Positions 1 through 11,280 of a stretch of 64,000 nt of DNA are shown here, one piece after another (position 1 is the stretch's first letter; every line of letters starts with the position of its first letter). The translations under genes were made by a program, and so were the position numbers. Origin of the DNA: Vandiemenella viatica (lineage: Eukaryota > Arthropoda > Insecta > Orthoptera > Morabidae); assembly GCA_031002005.1 (NCBI GenBank), contig CM061919.1, positions 13,897,687-13,961,686 on the forward strand. Direction: 5' to 3'. Under the pieces are notes generated by a model. That model made no database searches, had not been told where the DNA came from, and saw nothing but the letters and a program-made list of their open reading frames with translations.

Positions 1-110
1 AATCCACAGTTTTCTTTCGATCTCAATGAAACTTTGCACACTTATCTTTTGAAACAAGGAGAAAAATACTGTCTACATTTGGTTGAAAAATTATCTCTAT
101 AAGTAACACA
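1..110 (+). repeat. Unit of the ~147-bp tandem family, cut by the window edge
   Basis: The first ~110 bases match the repeat unit tiled at 5340-6010: a 'ccacagttttctttcgatct' start, a 'gaaactttgcacac' block and an 'aatactgtctacatttggtt' block in the same order and spacing. No coding capacity. The array probably continues upstream of the window. Confidence 0.7.
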
Positions 111-184
111 TGTTGTCTCATAACTTCTAAATACGGCGATAGAGAGACACGTTGGATATGGTCGTCTCCGTAGCGTGTTTCGGT

Positions 185-345
185 ATAGCGGACTGGCAGC
201 GTAGTGGTTAAAGCACTTGCTTACGAACGTCGTGGTCTCCGGTTCAAATCTCCGTGGATGTTAAGTTTTTTAAAAATTGTTTTTCATCGTAAGAGTCAGG
301 CCTGGGCCGTAGGTTATTCGGATTGAATGTTAAACTGTAGATATT
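185..345 (+). mobile_element. tRNA-derived SINE, family C (5' part)
   Basis: A Pol III-type A box (tggcagcgtagtgg, about 194-207) is followed by a B box (ggttcaaatct, 241-251) at tRNA-like spacing. The body includes 'attgaatgttaaactgtag', which is shared with the copies at 14243, 19644 and 31845. It is not a functional tRNA because the acceptor arms do not pair. The 3' end is indistinct. Confidence 0.6.
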
Positions 346-499
346 AGAAAGTTAGGAGTGAAATGCGAGGCAAATCGTAGATAGTGTTGCAATGTTGTAG
401 GTGTACACTTTTTTACGTTATTATGTTCCCTCAGGTGTTGTTCGCAGTCAGTGTGTGAGTGAGAACCACAGTAATCTATTAGTATAATAGACAAGATGT

Positions 500-3330
500 A
501 GCGTTGTCGCACCTACGTCATGTCACGCGGTGACGTCAAGCTATGACGTTGCGCTATGACGTCACGCTTTACGATATTATTTGTGGGAGTGCGCGTTATT
601 TAATATCATTTCCAAGCAACAGTGAATAAATTAACTCACATAACACTGAAATAAAAGTATGTATTGCGTTAAAATCGATATATCAATCATTAGATGCTTA
701 TATTTACGTAATATTCTTTTGATATATTGAAGTATTCCTTAAATTCTTTGTCCATAGATATTGTAAGATAAAAGCTTTGTATTTCGAGCATCAGTGCTGC
801 TAAATGTTTGGTTATAGTATAACTAGCATGGATTAGAATTACAAGTTTCATTTGACGTTAACGCAGAGGGCATGAATAATTTAGTTTATTTCAAAATTTA
901 AACTGTGTCCTATTACTGAAATTATTTGTGTTTAAATTGGCATATTAACTATCAGTTTTTTTTACTGAAACATTACATGGTTCAATTGAAAGAAGTTGCA
1001 AATTGTTCGCGATATATACGGCCTAAACCACAATGAAATATTACATGGCATAGCTTACTGAAATTATTTGTGTTTAAATTGGCATATTAATTATCAGGTT
1101 TTTTTTTACTGAAATATTACATGGTTCAAATGAAAGAAGTTGCAAATTGTTCGTGATATATACGGCCTAAACCACAATGAAATATTACATGGCATAGCTT
1201 AAGTTGTTAGCATCCTTCGTTCTTGCTAGAGTCATTATTTCAGCAGATGTAAGCTTTCTTAGCCGTTAAAATATCGATCTTCATCATAGGTAGCTATTAA
1301 GAAAGAAATGTGTCAGAACCTGTGAAGATTTGGGATCAAGTTTATATCGCGATGCATGGAATATATTAAATTGCGCGTGATTGAAGCTTTGCTTTTCTAT
1401 CAGAAATTTTAGCGGATATTATGGTTAAGCTGAAATGCAACCTGGACCAAGATGACAACTGAAGCTTTTTGCTACAGCACAATGAACGATAAATTACAAT
1501 GAGTTTTATTTTGTAACAATTCTGATTAGTTAAGCAACTGCAGAGAAATATCCACGTTATTTAATAACATTTCTAGGCATCCACGAATAAATTAACTGAC
1601 TGAACATACTTATTAGTTGCTTAGATTTTTTTTTTTTTAGTAATTTTTTTTCTGTTACTTAATTCATTACTTCGTTCTAACGAAAGTGTTGCTAACATTT
1701 TTCGGTTGCGGAGCGTCTTACGTTTCAGAATTTTTAATTTAATTCATGGCGACGTTTCGGAAAAAAGGGGGGTGCAAATGTGAAGAAGATGCCATTACAA
1801 CGAAGCAATTGATACTAATTTCAACAGGGCAGTACCAGTTTCCGGCCGGTGGAAAATATCACCTTTCCCCCATTAAAACTAATATTACGTTGGAATGACG
1901 TAAGCTGTTAAGATTTATTTTTAATTTACTTTGGTTTTACTGATGCCTTATTTCAGCCGCATGTAACTGTGTCAGCTATTCAAATGTGTTAGTATAATTC
2001 TGAATAACGAATATAAAAAATTAAGATTGAAGAACCCTTATAGATTTTTTATTTGGTTTATTTCGCGATGCAATGTGACCATTGAAATGTGATAAGTATA
2101 TGTATTAATATGCGTGTAAAGTAAGTATTGTTTCTCTGGCGGCATGTTTACCACATGGCTTAGCGTAGTAATGTACATGGTTATGGCATTCTACGATAAC
2201 CGTGAAGCCGCAATTTGTTGATGGATTCTTATGTAACTCGACGAAAAAAACTGAAAGTAGAGAATAAAATGTTTTGATATCTTACTTAATTCTCGAGATA
2301 TTGTATCTCAAAATTGACGTGGTTAGGTTGAAATGCGGCCTGGAACAGAAGAAAAATTTCGACATTGCCAAATTTGATGATGATATCGTATGTAACTCGA
2401 AGAGACAAATCGAAAACAAATAATACATTTTCTTTCCATATCTCGCTTAGTTCTCGAGATATTGTGTCTCAAAATTTAGGTGGTTTGGGTGAAATCTGGC
2501 CTGGACCAGAAAAAACAAATTACCAAAACCGCTATATCTACACGGTGGCAATTCACTATATGTGTTTTATTTTCTTCCTGGTGGTTGTTGTTAGGTTGAA
2601 ATACGTCCTGGACCAGAGGAAACTTCACCAAAATCACAGTTATAATTGATTTTCAACATGCTATATCTAGAAAACCAAGAAAGATATTAAAAAAATTATT
2701 CTTTATTTTCGATTTATTTCGTCGAGTTCTACAAGAATGCATCATCAGATTGTGGCACCACGGTAATGATTGAACTGCCTGTTGTTAGATTGAAATGCAA
2801 CCAGGACCAGGATAGCAACAGAAACATTTTGTTATTGCTCAAGGCAATAGGAATTATATTATGATTTATTTTTTTGTTTATTTAAGCGATTGCTAAGAAA
2901 TGATTTGCCAGAATACTGAAGTTGTTATGATTTAATTTAGTATCCTTCGTTTTAACTGTGGTCATTATTTCAACTGTAGGCTATGTAATTTATGTCATCC
3001 GTTAACACATCGATCTTCATCGCATTATTAGCGAAGATTGTGGTTTGACTGAAATGCGACCTGCATCAAGTTGACAACTGAAACGTTTTGCTACATCACA
3101 AGGGATGAGAAATTACAGCACATTGAGCTTTATTTCAAAACAATTCTGTTTAGGTAAGCAACTAAAAAGAAATTAATTGCCAGAATACTCCAAACCCGTC
3201 AATTTTGACGGGCTTTGTGGCTAGTATTATTATAAATACGGAAGTAAGTCTCTGTCTTTTTGTTACGTTTTGACGACTAAATGGCTATATCGTTGTGATG
3301 GAATTTTATAAGGAAATCTGTATGAAGGGC
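500..3330. repeat. Long non-coding repeat, family R, copy 1
   Basis: The stretch aligns by eye over hundreds of bases with 61430-62860: the 'gtcacgctttacg' start, 'aacatttcc...gaataaattaactcaca', 'atattcttttgatat', 'gaagtattccttaaattcttt', 'tttgtatttcgagcatca', and the block around 'gcgatatatacggcctaa'. It has no sustained reading frame. It contains six copies of a module around 'ttgaaatgcaacctggacca' (about 1429, 2326, 2486, 2594, 2788, 3046). The region 3193-3330 (inverted 'cccgtcaattttgacggg', then 'agtctctgtctttttgttacg') resembles a 3' terminal segment common in insect non-autonomous repeats. Its class is unknown: a non-autonomous transposon or a decayed one. Confidence 0.7.
914..1201. 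repeat. Tandem duplication, two ~142-bp units
   Basis: The unit starting 'tactgaaattatttgtg' at 914 recurs at 1056 with only scattered differences, through 'atattacatggcatagctta'. The homologous place in the copy at 62330-62470 has one unit, so the duplication is specific to this copy. Confidence 0.85.
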
Positions 3331-3548
3331 ACAGGATATTTTTTCCAGTATGATTAACAGTTGTAGTCACGAAATTTTGAGACCTTATCGAATGGTGACA
3401 GAAATATGTTGGAAATTGATTCTCTTAAAGAGACAGGTTCGACGGTATAATGATAGCTTTCCTGTCATATTATTCCTACTCGATATTTTTTGGGACCAAT
3501 CCTTCGTTAGCAACTTTCTATATTTCATTCTGGCAAAAAAAATTCTTA
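3331..3548. other. No gene seen; junction of family R and LINE
   Basis: AT-rich sequence. A reading frame is open here only because it runs into the downstream LINE fragment. I see nothing recognisable. Confidence 0.5.
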
Positions 3549-4476
3549 ATCCACGCGTACGAAGTCACGGGTACGAGCTAGTAATGCTATATAAAAGGAT
3601 CAAAAAGGAAGAGAACTGCGAACAGTTGCAGGGTGATCTAGACAGGATATCTAACTGGGTTTGTAAACATGGGATGAAGATAAATGCAAGCAACAGTCAT
3701 CTTAGTATAAAGAACTAGATAAAAAACTAAAGATTGATTATGTTTATTAGGCGGGGAAGGAATTTCTCGTTGAAGACATGAAATGTAAATATCATGACAT
3801 TACATTTGATGACAATCTGAACTGGGAAAGACATATAGGACAGGTAGTAGGAAAAGTTTTCAAAATCCTTCAGTTCTTGGAGAGAGTGATAAGGGGATGT
3901 AAGAGAGAACTAAAGGAATTGTGTTAGAAAACTTTGGTCAGACCATTGCTTGAATATGGTAGTGTGGTATGAGACTCACATTTTTGGTATCAAATACAGT
4001 AGTTGGAGAGGGTGCAAAGAGGGGCTGCTAGATTTGTTTCTGGAAATTACCGCACAACACAATCTGTAACCGATTTGATAAAACAGCTGGAACGGGATTC
4101 ATTGCAAGACAGGAGGAGGATGAAGAGGGTCATGGGAGTGTACAAGGCGTATACTGGTGATGAGGCATGGAAATATATTAGTGTAGGTATGAAAAGAAGT
4201 GGATGGAAGGGAAAATATGTCCATGACCACAAGCTGGCATTCGATTTCAGGCACAAGGGTGGGGGAAAATTCTGTTTTTTAGGTAAGGGTGTTAGGGATT
4301 GTAATATGTTAAAAAGAGAATTGATGAATAATTTACCAAAAACATTGAAAGAATTTAAAGTTGAAATTTGTAGAGGGCAAAAGTAGGTGGGTATAGAAGA
4401 CAGGGGAAAATGGGTGTGTCGGGAAATGGTCACCAAAGTGTACGCTCCGTCACAGTGAAATTAAATTAAATTAGAC
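3549..4476 (+). pseudogene. 5'-truncated non-LTR retrotransposon (C-terminal RT region and 3' end)
   Basis: Conceptual translation gives the region after the RT catalytic core. A 'DLDRISNWVCKHGMKINAS' thumb-like block lies near 3640-3700, and an LxYG-type block ('RPLLEYGSVV') near 3945-3970. The conserved tail 'VQRGAARFVSGNYR' begins near 4010 and is followed by about 110 residues to a stop at 4384-4386. The reading frame is broken by in-frame stops (for example 'LC*KTL' near 3922) and a frameshift near 3715. Known families with this tail are CR1/Jockey-superfamily LINEs that use APE endonuclease and RT for target-primed integration. Endonuclease and catalytic YADD lie outside the preserved part. 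The 3' end is a short (attaa)n repeat at about 4459-4475, as expected for such elements. The tail is clearly homologous to the LINE at 54430-56192. Dead, 5'-truncated copy; exact clade not assigned. Confidence 0.8.
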
Positions 4477-5335
4477 AGTACTCCTCCATTAGAAATGAAA
4501 AATGCACTGTAACAGGTACGAAAAAATGAGAAAATTGGTTGAATAATAATCAATATCAGAAAATTTCAGTAGTTTTGTTCCAAACTGTTAGTCAATGCAG
4601 CGTAATACAGGAGTGATAGAGTATATTCGTATAATTATAACATATTTTTCACCTGTAATGTCTTCCGAAACTAGCACGTTATGGCATGAGCTGGAGCGAA
4701 TGCACTTTAATTAGTGCAGCCAGAATCGCTATTCACGGTGTTCGGATTTCCTCTCTGCCCAGCCAATAAAGAACTTCTCAGGTTGATTGTAAATTGCAGT
4801 CTGTTCAACGTTTCCGCTGTGTGGAGCGGCGGCCTTAATCACAATAGCGTTCAAGTTATGTACGCTGAACTACATTGAGTGGCGGCTTGTATTCGGACGG
4901 CGCGGGCGATATTAAATTCTGGCGAGTGAGAGAACCAAGTTTGGAGGGCCATTAGCTTTGTGCGGGGCCTTCATTAACAAGCTTCGAGGACACCAAACAG
5001 TCTACCGCCCCCCGTCTGTACCTTATTACGACGAGAACGTCATATAGACGTGTGTGTGGTCAAGGATACACCACCAGGAAAGCTGAATCTCCACCCTGGC
5101 TGACGGTAGAACGTAAATACTTCGTTAAGTGAAATGATTTCAGTGTTGTCGAAATCCGTTTTACGTGTAAATAAATGAATTCTTCTTCTTTCCTGCAATA
5201 ATAAATGCATAAGGAAAAATTATGAAATCATTTCTGATTTCGGAAAACTTACACTTAACACCCAGTTACACAAAATAATTCAAACTGATTCACTTAGTTC
5301 AATTTGATTTAATTCATTTTCAATGGAATATTTAC
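4477..5335. other. No gene recognised; contains a GC-richer island (about 4660-5110)
   Basis: The island stands out from its AT-rich surroundings in base composition. It has no long reading frame, no tRNA boxes and no repeat match that I could find inside the window. It could be old unique sequence or an unrecognised element. Confidence 0.4.
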
Positions 5336-5339
5336 CGTG

Positions 5340-5426
5340 GTGGCAATTTACATATATCTAATATATAAAAATGAATGTTTGTTTATTTGTTCGTCTTTGC
5401 AAATGGTCTTTATACAAACCTACAAT

Positions 5427-5483
<57 letters not shown>

Positions 5484-6010
5484 TGGAACTTTACACATGC
5501 ATGCTTCAAAACAAAAAGAAATATTCTATCTACATTTAGTTTAAAAACTTCCAACCCCTCTCCCCATTTACACCCCCTTAATTTTTAATGGTGTTCTTTG
5601 CATATATCCACAGTTTTATCGGATTATAATGGAACTTTTTACACATATACATTAAAGCAAACAGAAAAATACTGTCTACATTTTGTTTGCAAAAGCACAA
5701 CCCTTTCTCCCCTTACTATCCTCCTCTTAATTTCCAATGTTCTTTGTGGAAACCAACAGTTTTTATTCGATTGTGATGGAACATTACTCAAGTACGCTTT
5801 AAAGCAAAGAGAATACTTTCTTCATATGTTCACAAATATCGAATCCCTCTCTCCCCTTTACCCCATATAATTTTTGCAAATATTATTTATACAAAGCTAC
5901 AGTTTTTATCCCTCTCAATCGAACTTTACACACATGTACTTTAAAATAAAGATAAAAATACAATATACGTTTGGTTTACAAAAACACACCCACTCTCACC
6001 CCTCACCATA
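5340..6010. repeat. Tandem array, about four ~147-bp units, with a ~52-base T tract
   Basis: A 'tggaactttacacat...ctttaaaacaaa' block recurs at about 5482, 5625, 5772 and 5917, a period of roughly 145-148. Each unit continues with 'atactgtctacattt' and a pyrimidine-rich 'ccctctctcccct' block. A pure T run occupies about 5429-5480 in the first unit. Open frames across this array are compositional artefacts. Confidence 0.85.
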
Positions 6011-7309
6011 CTTGGAAAAATTTGCGATTGAAACCATTTCTGCAAACATCTCGAGAATGGCAGGGAAATCGGCCAAAGTGGATATTTCCGGTCAAATGGA
6101 ATTGGACTGTTTCAGATCGGACAATTCTCTCCTGTCCTTGTCCTTGATATTAAAGTAATGTAGTGAATAACATGATCATTATAACACCAAATTTCATACT
6201 TCAAGTGTTTTTTTTATTTTTTTTTATTTTTTATTTGTTCCCTTTCGTATGCTACTCCTCCTAATTCTTCTACCAATATCTATCCAAGCATCGTAGCCAA
6301 TATCTACGATGAACAGTAACACTCTTTTTACTGCATTTAACTTTCCAGACAACAGTCGTTAAATGTCTTGGTTCTCTCTTTCTAGAATACAGTTTCTGTT
6401 ATCGGAGGAGTCCAACTGATATGTCATGAATTGTTTATTGTTTATCAAACCGTGTTCATTCGTCTCAGTTATCTTACTCTCATTTCACTATCTGCGTTCT
6501 TTTACGTCATATTACTTTCTGCCTTCATCTACCACACGCGAGATCTCCATAGCTAACAAACAGTGTCTACTTCAAATTCTCAGTGTTACCAACTTTGGTT
6601 ACGATATTTTCGTCGCTCGGATCCTTTCCATTAATTCTTCTCGGCTTTCGGATATCCCTCGCACTCTTAAAATTTTAAGTCACCTATCCCGCATAACTGT
6701 CTGCTATGTGTTCTTATGTCACGAATAAGCATTTCTCAATTATCATGGCGTATGCGAGTAGTTAATAGAATAGAACAGAAATGACAAACCAAAATTATGA
6801 TAACCTTTCATCAAAGTCTCAAATATACCACGGGTACAAAGACGTAAAAATTTAAGGTATTAAACATTTTCGCTTCAGATCTAGTGAAAAAAGAGAATAC
6901 AAAACTTATGTACCTGTTGTGATCATAAATTTTAAAAGAGAAAGTAAACAGTTAATCACAGAAGTGGTTCCTGAAAAAGAGTCCCCTACATTTTATTTGA
7001 CGCCAATGTTACAAAATAATGGAATAAATGAAATATGCTTTTGAAATTGACTGTCCACTATAATAAGTCACTGCAGTTGACATGAGAAGTAAGAACACCA
7101 AATTATATATAAGTAAAAATGTGTTTTTTTTTCACAATTTTCCAAATTTACATAACTTTAAAACTGAGATGTAAACTGTCGGGCAAGAATTTGAGGCACC
7201 CAGAACGGGACATTAAACAAAATTAATCTTATGGGTTGAGACGTTATGTGATGTTATTTCAGTGATTATAAAATCGAGTCAAATTTATAGAGAACTTTGC
7301 CTTATCACT
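6011..7309. other. No gene seen
   Basis: AT-rich DNA. The segment 6010-6160, with 'tggatatttccggtcaaatgg', follows on from the array and may be its flank. A T/AT-rich low-complexity run lies at 6205-6240. The 100-codon frame at 6426-6728 has no recognisable protein features. Confidence 0.5.
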
Positions 7310-7990
7310 ATGACGTTGCATCCCCTCTGTCCTGGATGCATGCGCTGATATGGTTGGTAACGGTGTATCTCCCCTGAAGCAAGCTGGCTACAACTGTCGT
7401 AACTGGAACTCCATATCCTCGATACTGGCACTGGGACGGAGTTGACGTCAGAGCTGCTTCCATACAGGTTCTATGGGGGATCGCAACATCACGCAGACAG
7501 TTTACAGAGACAAATGCCGTGTGTGAAGAGCTATGCCCTATTGAAAAATGGCACCACTATGCTGTCGCATGAGAAGTAACACATGAGGGCGCATGATGTT
7601 CATGACATATCGTTGCGCAGTCAGAGTTGCTTCAATCACTACCAGCCGCGCGTGACCTGAAGTAATAGTCGACGGCTTCCCACACAATGACGCTGGGAGT
7701 AACACGTCGGTGCCTCCCCAGCTCGTCGCCATACACGCAGATGTAGTGCAGAACCGCGATCATCGATGAACACAATGCAACGGCATTCATCAGCAGTCCA
7801 TGCTTTCCGGTTACGGCTCCAACCCAAATGCAATCGTTTGAGTTGCGTAAAACGGTTGCCTGCGGATGGGACGGTAATTCTCTAGTCCTACTGTTGGTAG
7901 GGGATGACTGAGAATGTTGCAGGAAGTCCATTACTTTTTCTCCGACAACAGGCGCAGATGTGAAGGGGTTACGATGTGCTTGCTGCACAA
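7310..7990 (-). pseudogene. Tc1-like transposase remnant
   Basis: Read on the minus strand and across three frames, the segment matches the Tc1/mariner DDE transposase architecture. In order it shows 'RKAWTADECRCIVFIDD' (the region of the first catalytic Asp, about 7740-7810), 'VIEATLTAQRYVMNIMRPHV' (about 7570-7640), 'RQHSGAIFQ' leading to the degraded position of the second Asp (about 7540), and a C-terminal 'SPIEPVW' block with 'RPSASIEDMEFQLRQL' (about 7370-7470). The family excises and inserts DNA at TA dinucleotides. At least two frameshifts and several stops are present, and the N-terminal DNA-binding domain is missing or unrecognisable. I could not define terminal inverted repeats, so only the coding core is marked. 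Confidence 0.75.
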
Positions 7991-8459
7991 TTCATGCTGT
8001 CCTGCAGATGCCAATGACGAATATACAATTGTCAGAAAGAGGAATCAGAATCTTAAAAATTACAGGTTTGGACAAAAAATTGAGCTCTTGCCTAAAGATA
8101 TTATACAACTGCTAACTGTGATTACTACCTTCATTCTTAACGCAAGTCAATGACCCTGAGCATGAATCTTTCCTAAACAAACTTTTCCAGTGAATTCTTC
8201 AGTTAATGGCTTACAGCTGTGATATCTGGGCTCTGAATTACTTTACAAAAGATAAGCTTACAGCCACCCAACAGTCCACGGAGAGGTCAATGACGAAAGA
8301 CGAGAAGTGGGCGAAGGAATTCAGATAAAATAATATGTTAATAACAATTTGGAGACTATAAGAGGCCATACCATTACATGATTGATGACGATACATACTA
8401 CGTCGTAATCTACAAATGAGTTGAGAGCACTATTAATAGCCTACTGACATGGAATGAAC
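7991..8459. other. No gene seen
   Basis: AT-rich sequence downstream of the Tc1 remnant. It may include degraded transposon flank. I found no confident termini. Confidence 0.45.
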
Positions 8460-8745
8460 ATTTTTAAATTTGTGTCTATCTGTCTTTCTGTCTGCCTGTC
8501 TGCAAGCTGAGATGAACGGGATTTAAATAAAGATTATTGGTCGGATTTTCATGGGGTTTAGATTAATGTACAGCGCTTGTGACAAGGGTAAAATAGGGTA
8601 CGTTCATTTTTATGCGATTTACTATAGCTTTAAAATTTACTAAATTAGTATCAATTTTTCGCTGAATCCGGTTGATGGGTTTCGATTAATGCACAGTTCG
8701 TTGTCCCGCAGGTAAAATAGTAAATATTTCATTTGAATTTTAAGT
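8460..8745 (+). repeat. Dispersed repeat, family D, copy 1
   Basis: The segment matches 43990-44265: 'tgtctgcaagctgagatgaacgggat' here versus 'tttgcaagttgggatgaatgggat' there (compared in pieces). Both continue with 'ggtcggattttcatggggtt' and 'gattaatgtacagc', then a shared 'tggtcccgcggg'-like block. Both copies contain the 'gtttagattaatgtacag' motif twice. Non-coding; class unknown. Confidence 0.75.
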
Positions 8746-8767
8746 TAAAATCATGGAAAATTTAGAT

Positions 8768-8922
8768 CGGGAGGACATCCGGGCATCTAAATTGGGATTT
8801 TCCATGGTTTCCCCAAATTACTCCAGGCGAATGCTGGGATGCTTCCTTCAAAAAGCCCGTGGCCTTATTCCTTGCCGTTCCTAGTCGACAAGGCGTAAAA
8901 CCATAATTAAAAAAATTAAAAA
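8768..8922 (+). mobile_element. SINE family A, 5'-truncated, running into the gap
   Basis: The SINE-A body ('ccatggtttccccaaat', 'actccaggcgaatgctgggatg', 'cttccttcaaaaagcc') is followed by 'tagtcgacaaggcgtaaaa' and an A-rich tail. The tRNA-like head with its A and B boxes is absent. The assembly gap starts directly after the A-rich tail. Confidence 0.85.
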
Positions 8923-9922
8923 NNNNNNNNNNNNNNNNNNNNNNNNNNNNNNNNNNNNNNNNNNNNNNNNNNNNNNNNNNNNNNNNNNNNNNNNNNNNNN
9001 NNNNNNNNNNNNNNNNNNNNNNNNNNNNNNNNNNNNNNNNNNNNNNNNNNNNNNNNNNNNNNNNNNNNNNNNNNNNNNNNNNNNNNNNNNNNNNNNNNNN
9101 NNNNNNNNNNNNNNNNNNNNNNNNNNNNNNNNNNNNNNNNNNNNNNNNNNNNNNNNNNNNNNNNNNNNNNNNNNNNNNNNNNNNNNNNNNNNNNNNNNNN
9201 NNNNNNNNNNNNNNNNNNNNNNNNNNNNNNNNNNNNNNNNNNNNNNNNNNNNNNNNNNNNNNNNNNNNNNNNNNNNNNNNNNNNNNNNNNNNNNNNNNNN
9301 NNNNNNNNNNNNNNNNNNNNNNNNNNNNNNNNNNNNNNNNNNNNNNNNNNNNNNNNNNNNNNNNNNNNNNNNNNNNNNNNNNNNNNNNNNNNNNNNNNNN
9401 NNNNNNNNNNNNNNNNNNNNNNNNNNNNNNNNNNNNNNNNNNNNNNNNNNNNNNNNNNNNNNNNNNNNNNNNNNNNNNNNNNNNNNNNNNNNNNNNNNNN
9501 NNNNNNNNNNNNNNNNNNNNNNNNNNNNNNNNNNNNNNNNNNNNNNNNNNNNNNNNNNNNNNNNNNNNNNNNNNNNNNNNNNNNNNNNNNNNNNNNNNNN
9601 NNNNNNNNNNNNNNNNNNNNNNNNNNNNNNNNNNNNNNNNNNNNNNNNNNNNNNNNNNNNNNNNNNNNNNNNNNNNNNNNNNNNNNNNNNNNNNNNNNNN
9701 NNNNNNNNNNNNNNNNNNNNNNNNNNNNNNNNNNNNNNNNNNNNNNNNNNNNNNNNNNNNNNNNNNNNNNNNNNNNNNNNNNNNNNNNNNNNNNNNNNNN
9801 NNNNNNNNNNNNNNNNNNNNNNNNNNNNNNNNNNNNNNNNNNNNNNNNNNNNNNNNNNNNNNNNNNNNNNNNNNNNNNNNNNNNNNNNNNNNNNNNNNNN
9901 NNNNNNNNNNNNNNNNNNNNNN
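8923..9922. other. Assembly gap (1,000 N)
   Basis: Exactly 1,000 consecutive N, so its true size is probably unknown. Reading frames across it are meaningless. Confidence 0.98.
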
Positions 9923-11280
9923 TGTGCCTTCTCCTCTGGTCCATCTCCTCCAAAATTTATTCTGTGATGCAAGGTATTCTGGTGGCTTGTTCCATAAAGC
10001 CTAATGTTTCTTTACCGGCTTTCATTATTCCGGTCTTTAAGGCATTCCAATCTTCCTCGGTTGAGCTCCTTTCAGAATTTATTCTTATACCGAAGTCGAC
10101 CATTTGTGCAAATTTTTCTCTTGTGTAGATTGTGTCAGTTTATTCACTTCCAGTTTGTTCTGCTTATATTGCTTCCTTATACGCTTGAATTTCAGCCTGC
10201 ACTTCATTACTATCAGATTATGGTCAGAGCTATACAGTCTAGAACTTGATTCCTGAATCACTGTTTGACCATTATATAATCTAACTGGAATATTTCCAGG
10301 TGTATTTCCTTCTTGCATGGTTCTTAAACAGTGTGTTTGTCACAACTGGCGTGTATCTTTCACAACGTTCTAAAAACATGCTTCCTCCTAGACCAAAACT
10401 TCTACAGTATTCCCCTCATATGCTTCTCCCACTACCGCATTCCAATAACCCACGATTATTAGATTTTCCTCCCCCTTGAAATATTGGATTAATTCTTCAA
10501 TCTCGGCGTATATTTTCTCTATGACGTCATCATCTTCCTGTGCGTTGGCATATACACTTGTAGTAACATGTTTGGGGCGCGCTTAGTTTCTAACCTCATC
10601 AAAATAATCCTGTCACTAAACTGTTCATAATAACTCACCCGTTCCCCTACTCTCTTATTCATTATAAGTCCTACATCAGTGACTCCATTGACAGCTTGTG
10701 TGTTAATTGTCCTGTGTACGTGAGACCAGAAATCCTGTGCGTTGTTCCATTTACTCTCACTAATCCCAACAACATCTAACTTAAGTCGTTCCATCTCCCT
10801 TTTTAAGTTTTCTAACCTACCTGCACTATTCAGACTTCTAACATTCCACTTTACGACTCTCTTCTATCCATTCTGATGACTCCTCCCTGAGCAGTCCTCA
10901 CCCGGAGATCCGATTGGGGGACTATTTTACCTCTGGAATATTTTACCCAGGAAGAAGCCATCATGATATATGTAATTTGAGAGGATTACATGTCCTCGGG
11001 ACACCCTTTCGGTCTTTAATTCAGTGGTTTCCCCGTGACTTTTGCATCCCCATGCCGTTGTTCATTTCTGATTCATCCGCCTTTAGGGGCAGTTTCCAAC
11101 CACAAGGGCAAGAGGGTGCCCTGAACAGCTCCTCGCTCTTCCGCCCGCCTTTCTTAGGCCGTTGGCACGCAGTGGGTAGCTCCTTATACCGGGAATCTTT
11201 CAGTCGCCAGAGCCTCGTCCGTGCAAACAGGGTGCACCACGTGAAGGAGAGGTTGACATTCGGTTGGAAAAGGCTAATAT
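9923..11280 (-). pseudogene. RTE-type LINE: 5' region and endonuclease domain, cut by the gap
   Basis: On the minus strand the frame opens near 10870 with 'KWNVRSLNSAGRLENLKREM', the start of an APE-type endonuclease. It continues with 'LDVVGISESKW' (the metal-binding Glu), 'GVTDVGLIMNK', 'SDRIILMRLETK' and 'LLQVYMPT' (about 10519-10870). A degraded C-terminal endonuclease part follows ('IDYIMVKQRFR'-like at about 10260, then an 'SDHNLIVMK' block near 10220), with stops and frameshifts throughout. The family nicks target DNA so that RT can prime. The order and phrasing match RTE-clade LINEs, whose copies are often mislabelled craniofacial development protein 2. The GC-richer segment 10880-11280 reads as the conserved 5' leader of the same element. 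RT would lie toward the gap and is not visible. Inactive copy. Confidence 0.8.

Noticed and set aside
5337..6158. Three consecutive plus-strand open frames
   Set aside because: They tile a tandem array with a T tract; repetition and AT-rich composition explain them.
7130..8070. Terminal inverted repeats for the Tc1 remnant
   Set aside because: Candidate ends at about 7168 and 8064 are similar in direct, not inverted, orientation.
8881..9972. Long minus-strand reading frame
   Set aside because: It is almost entirely N from the assembly gap.
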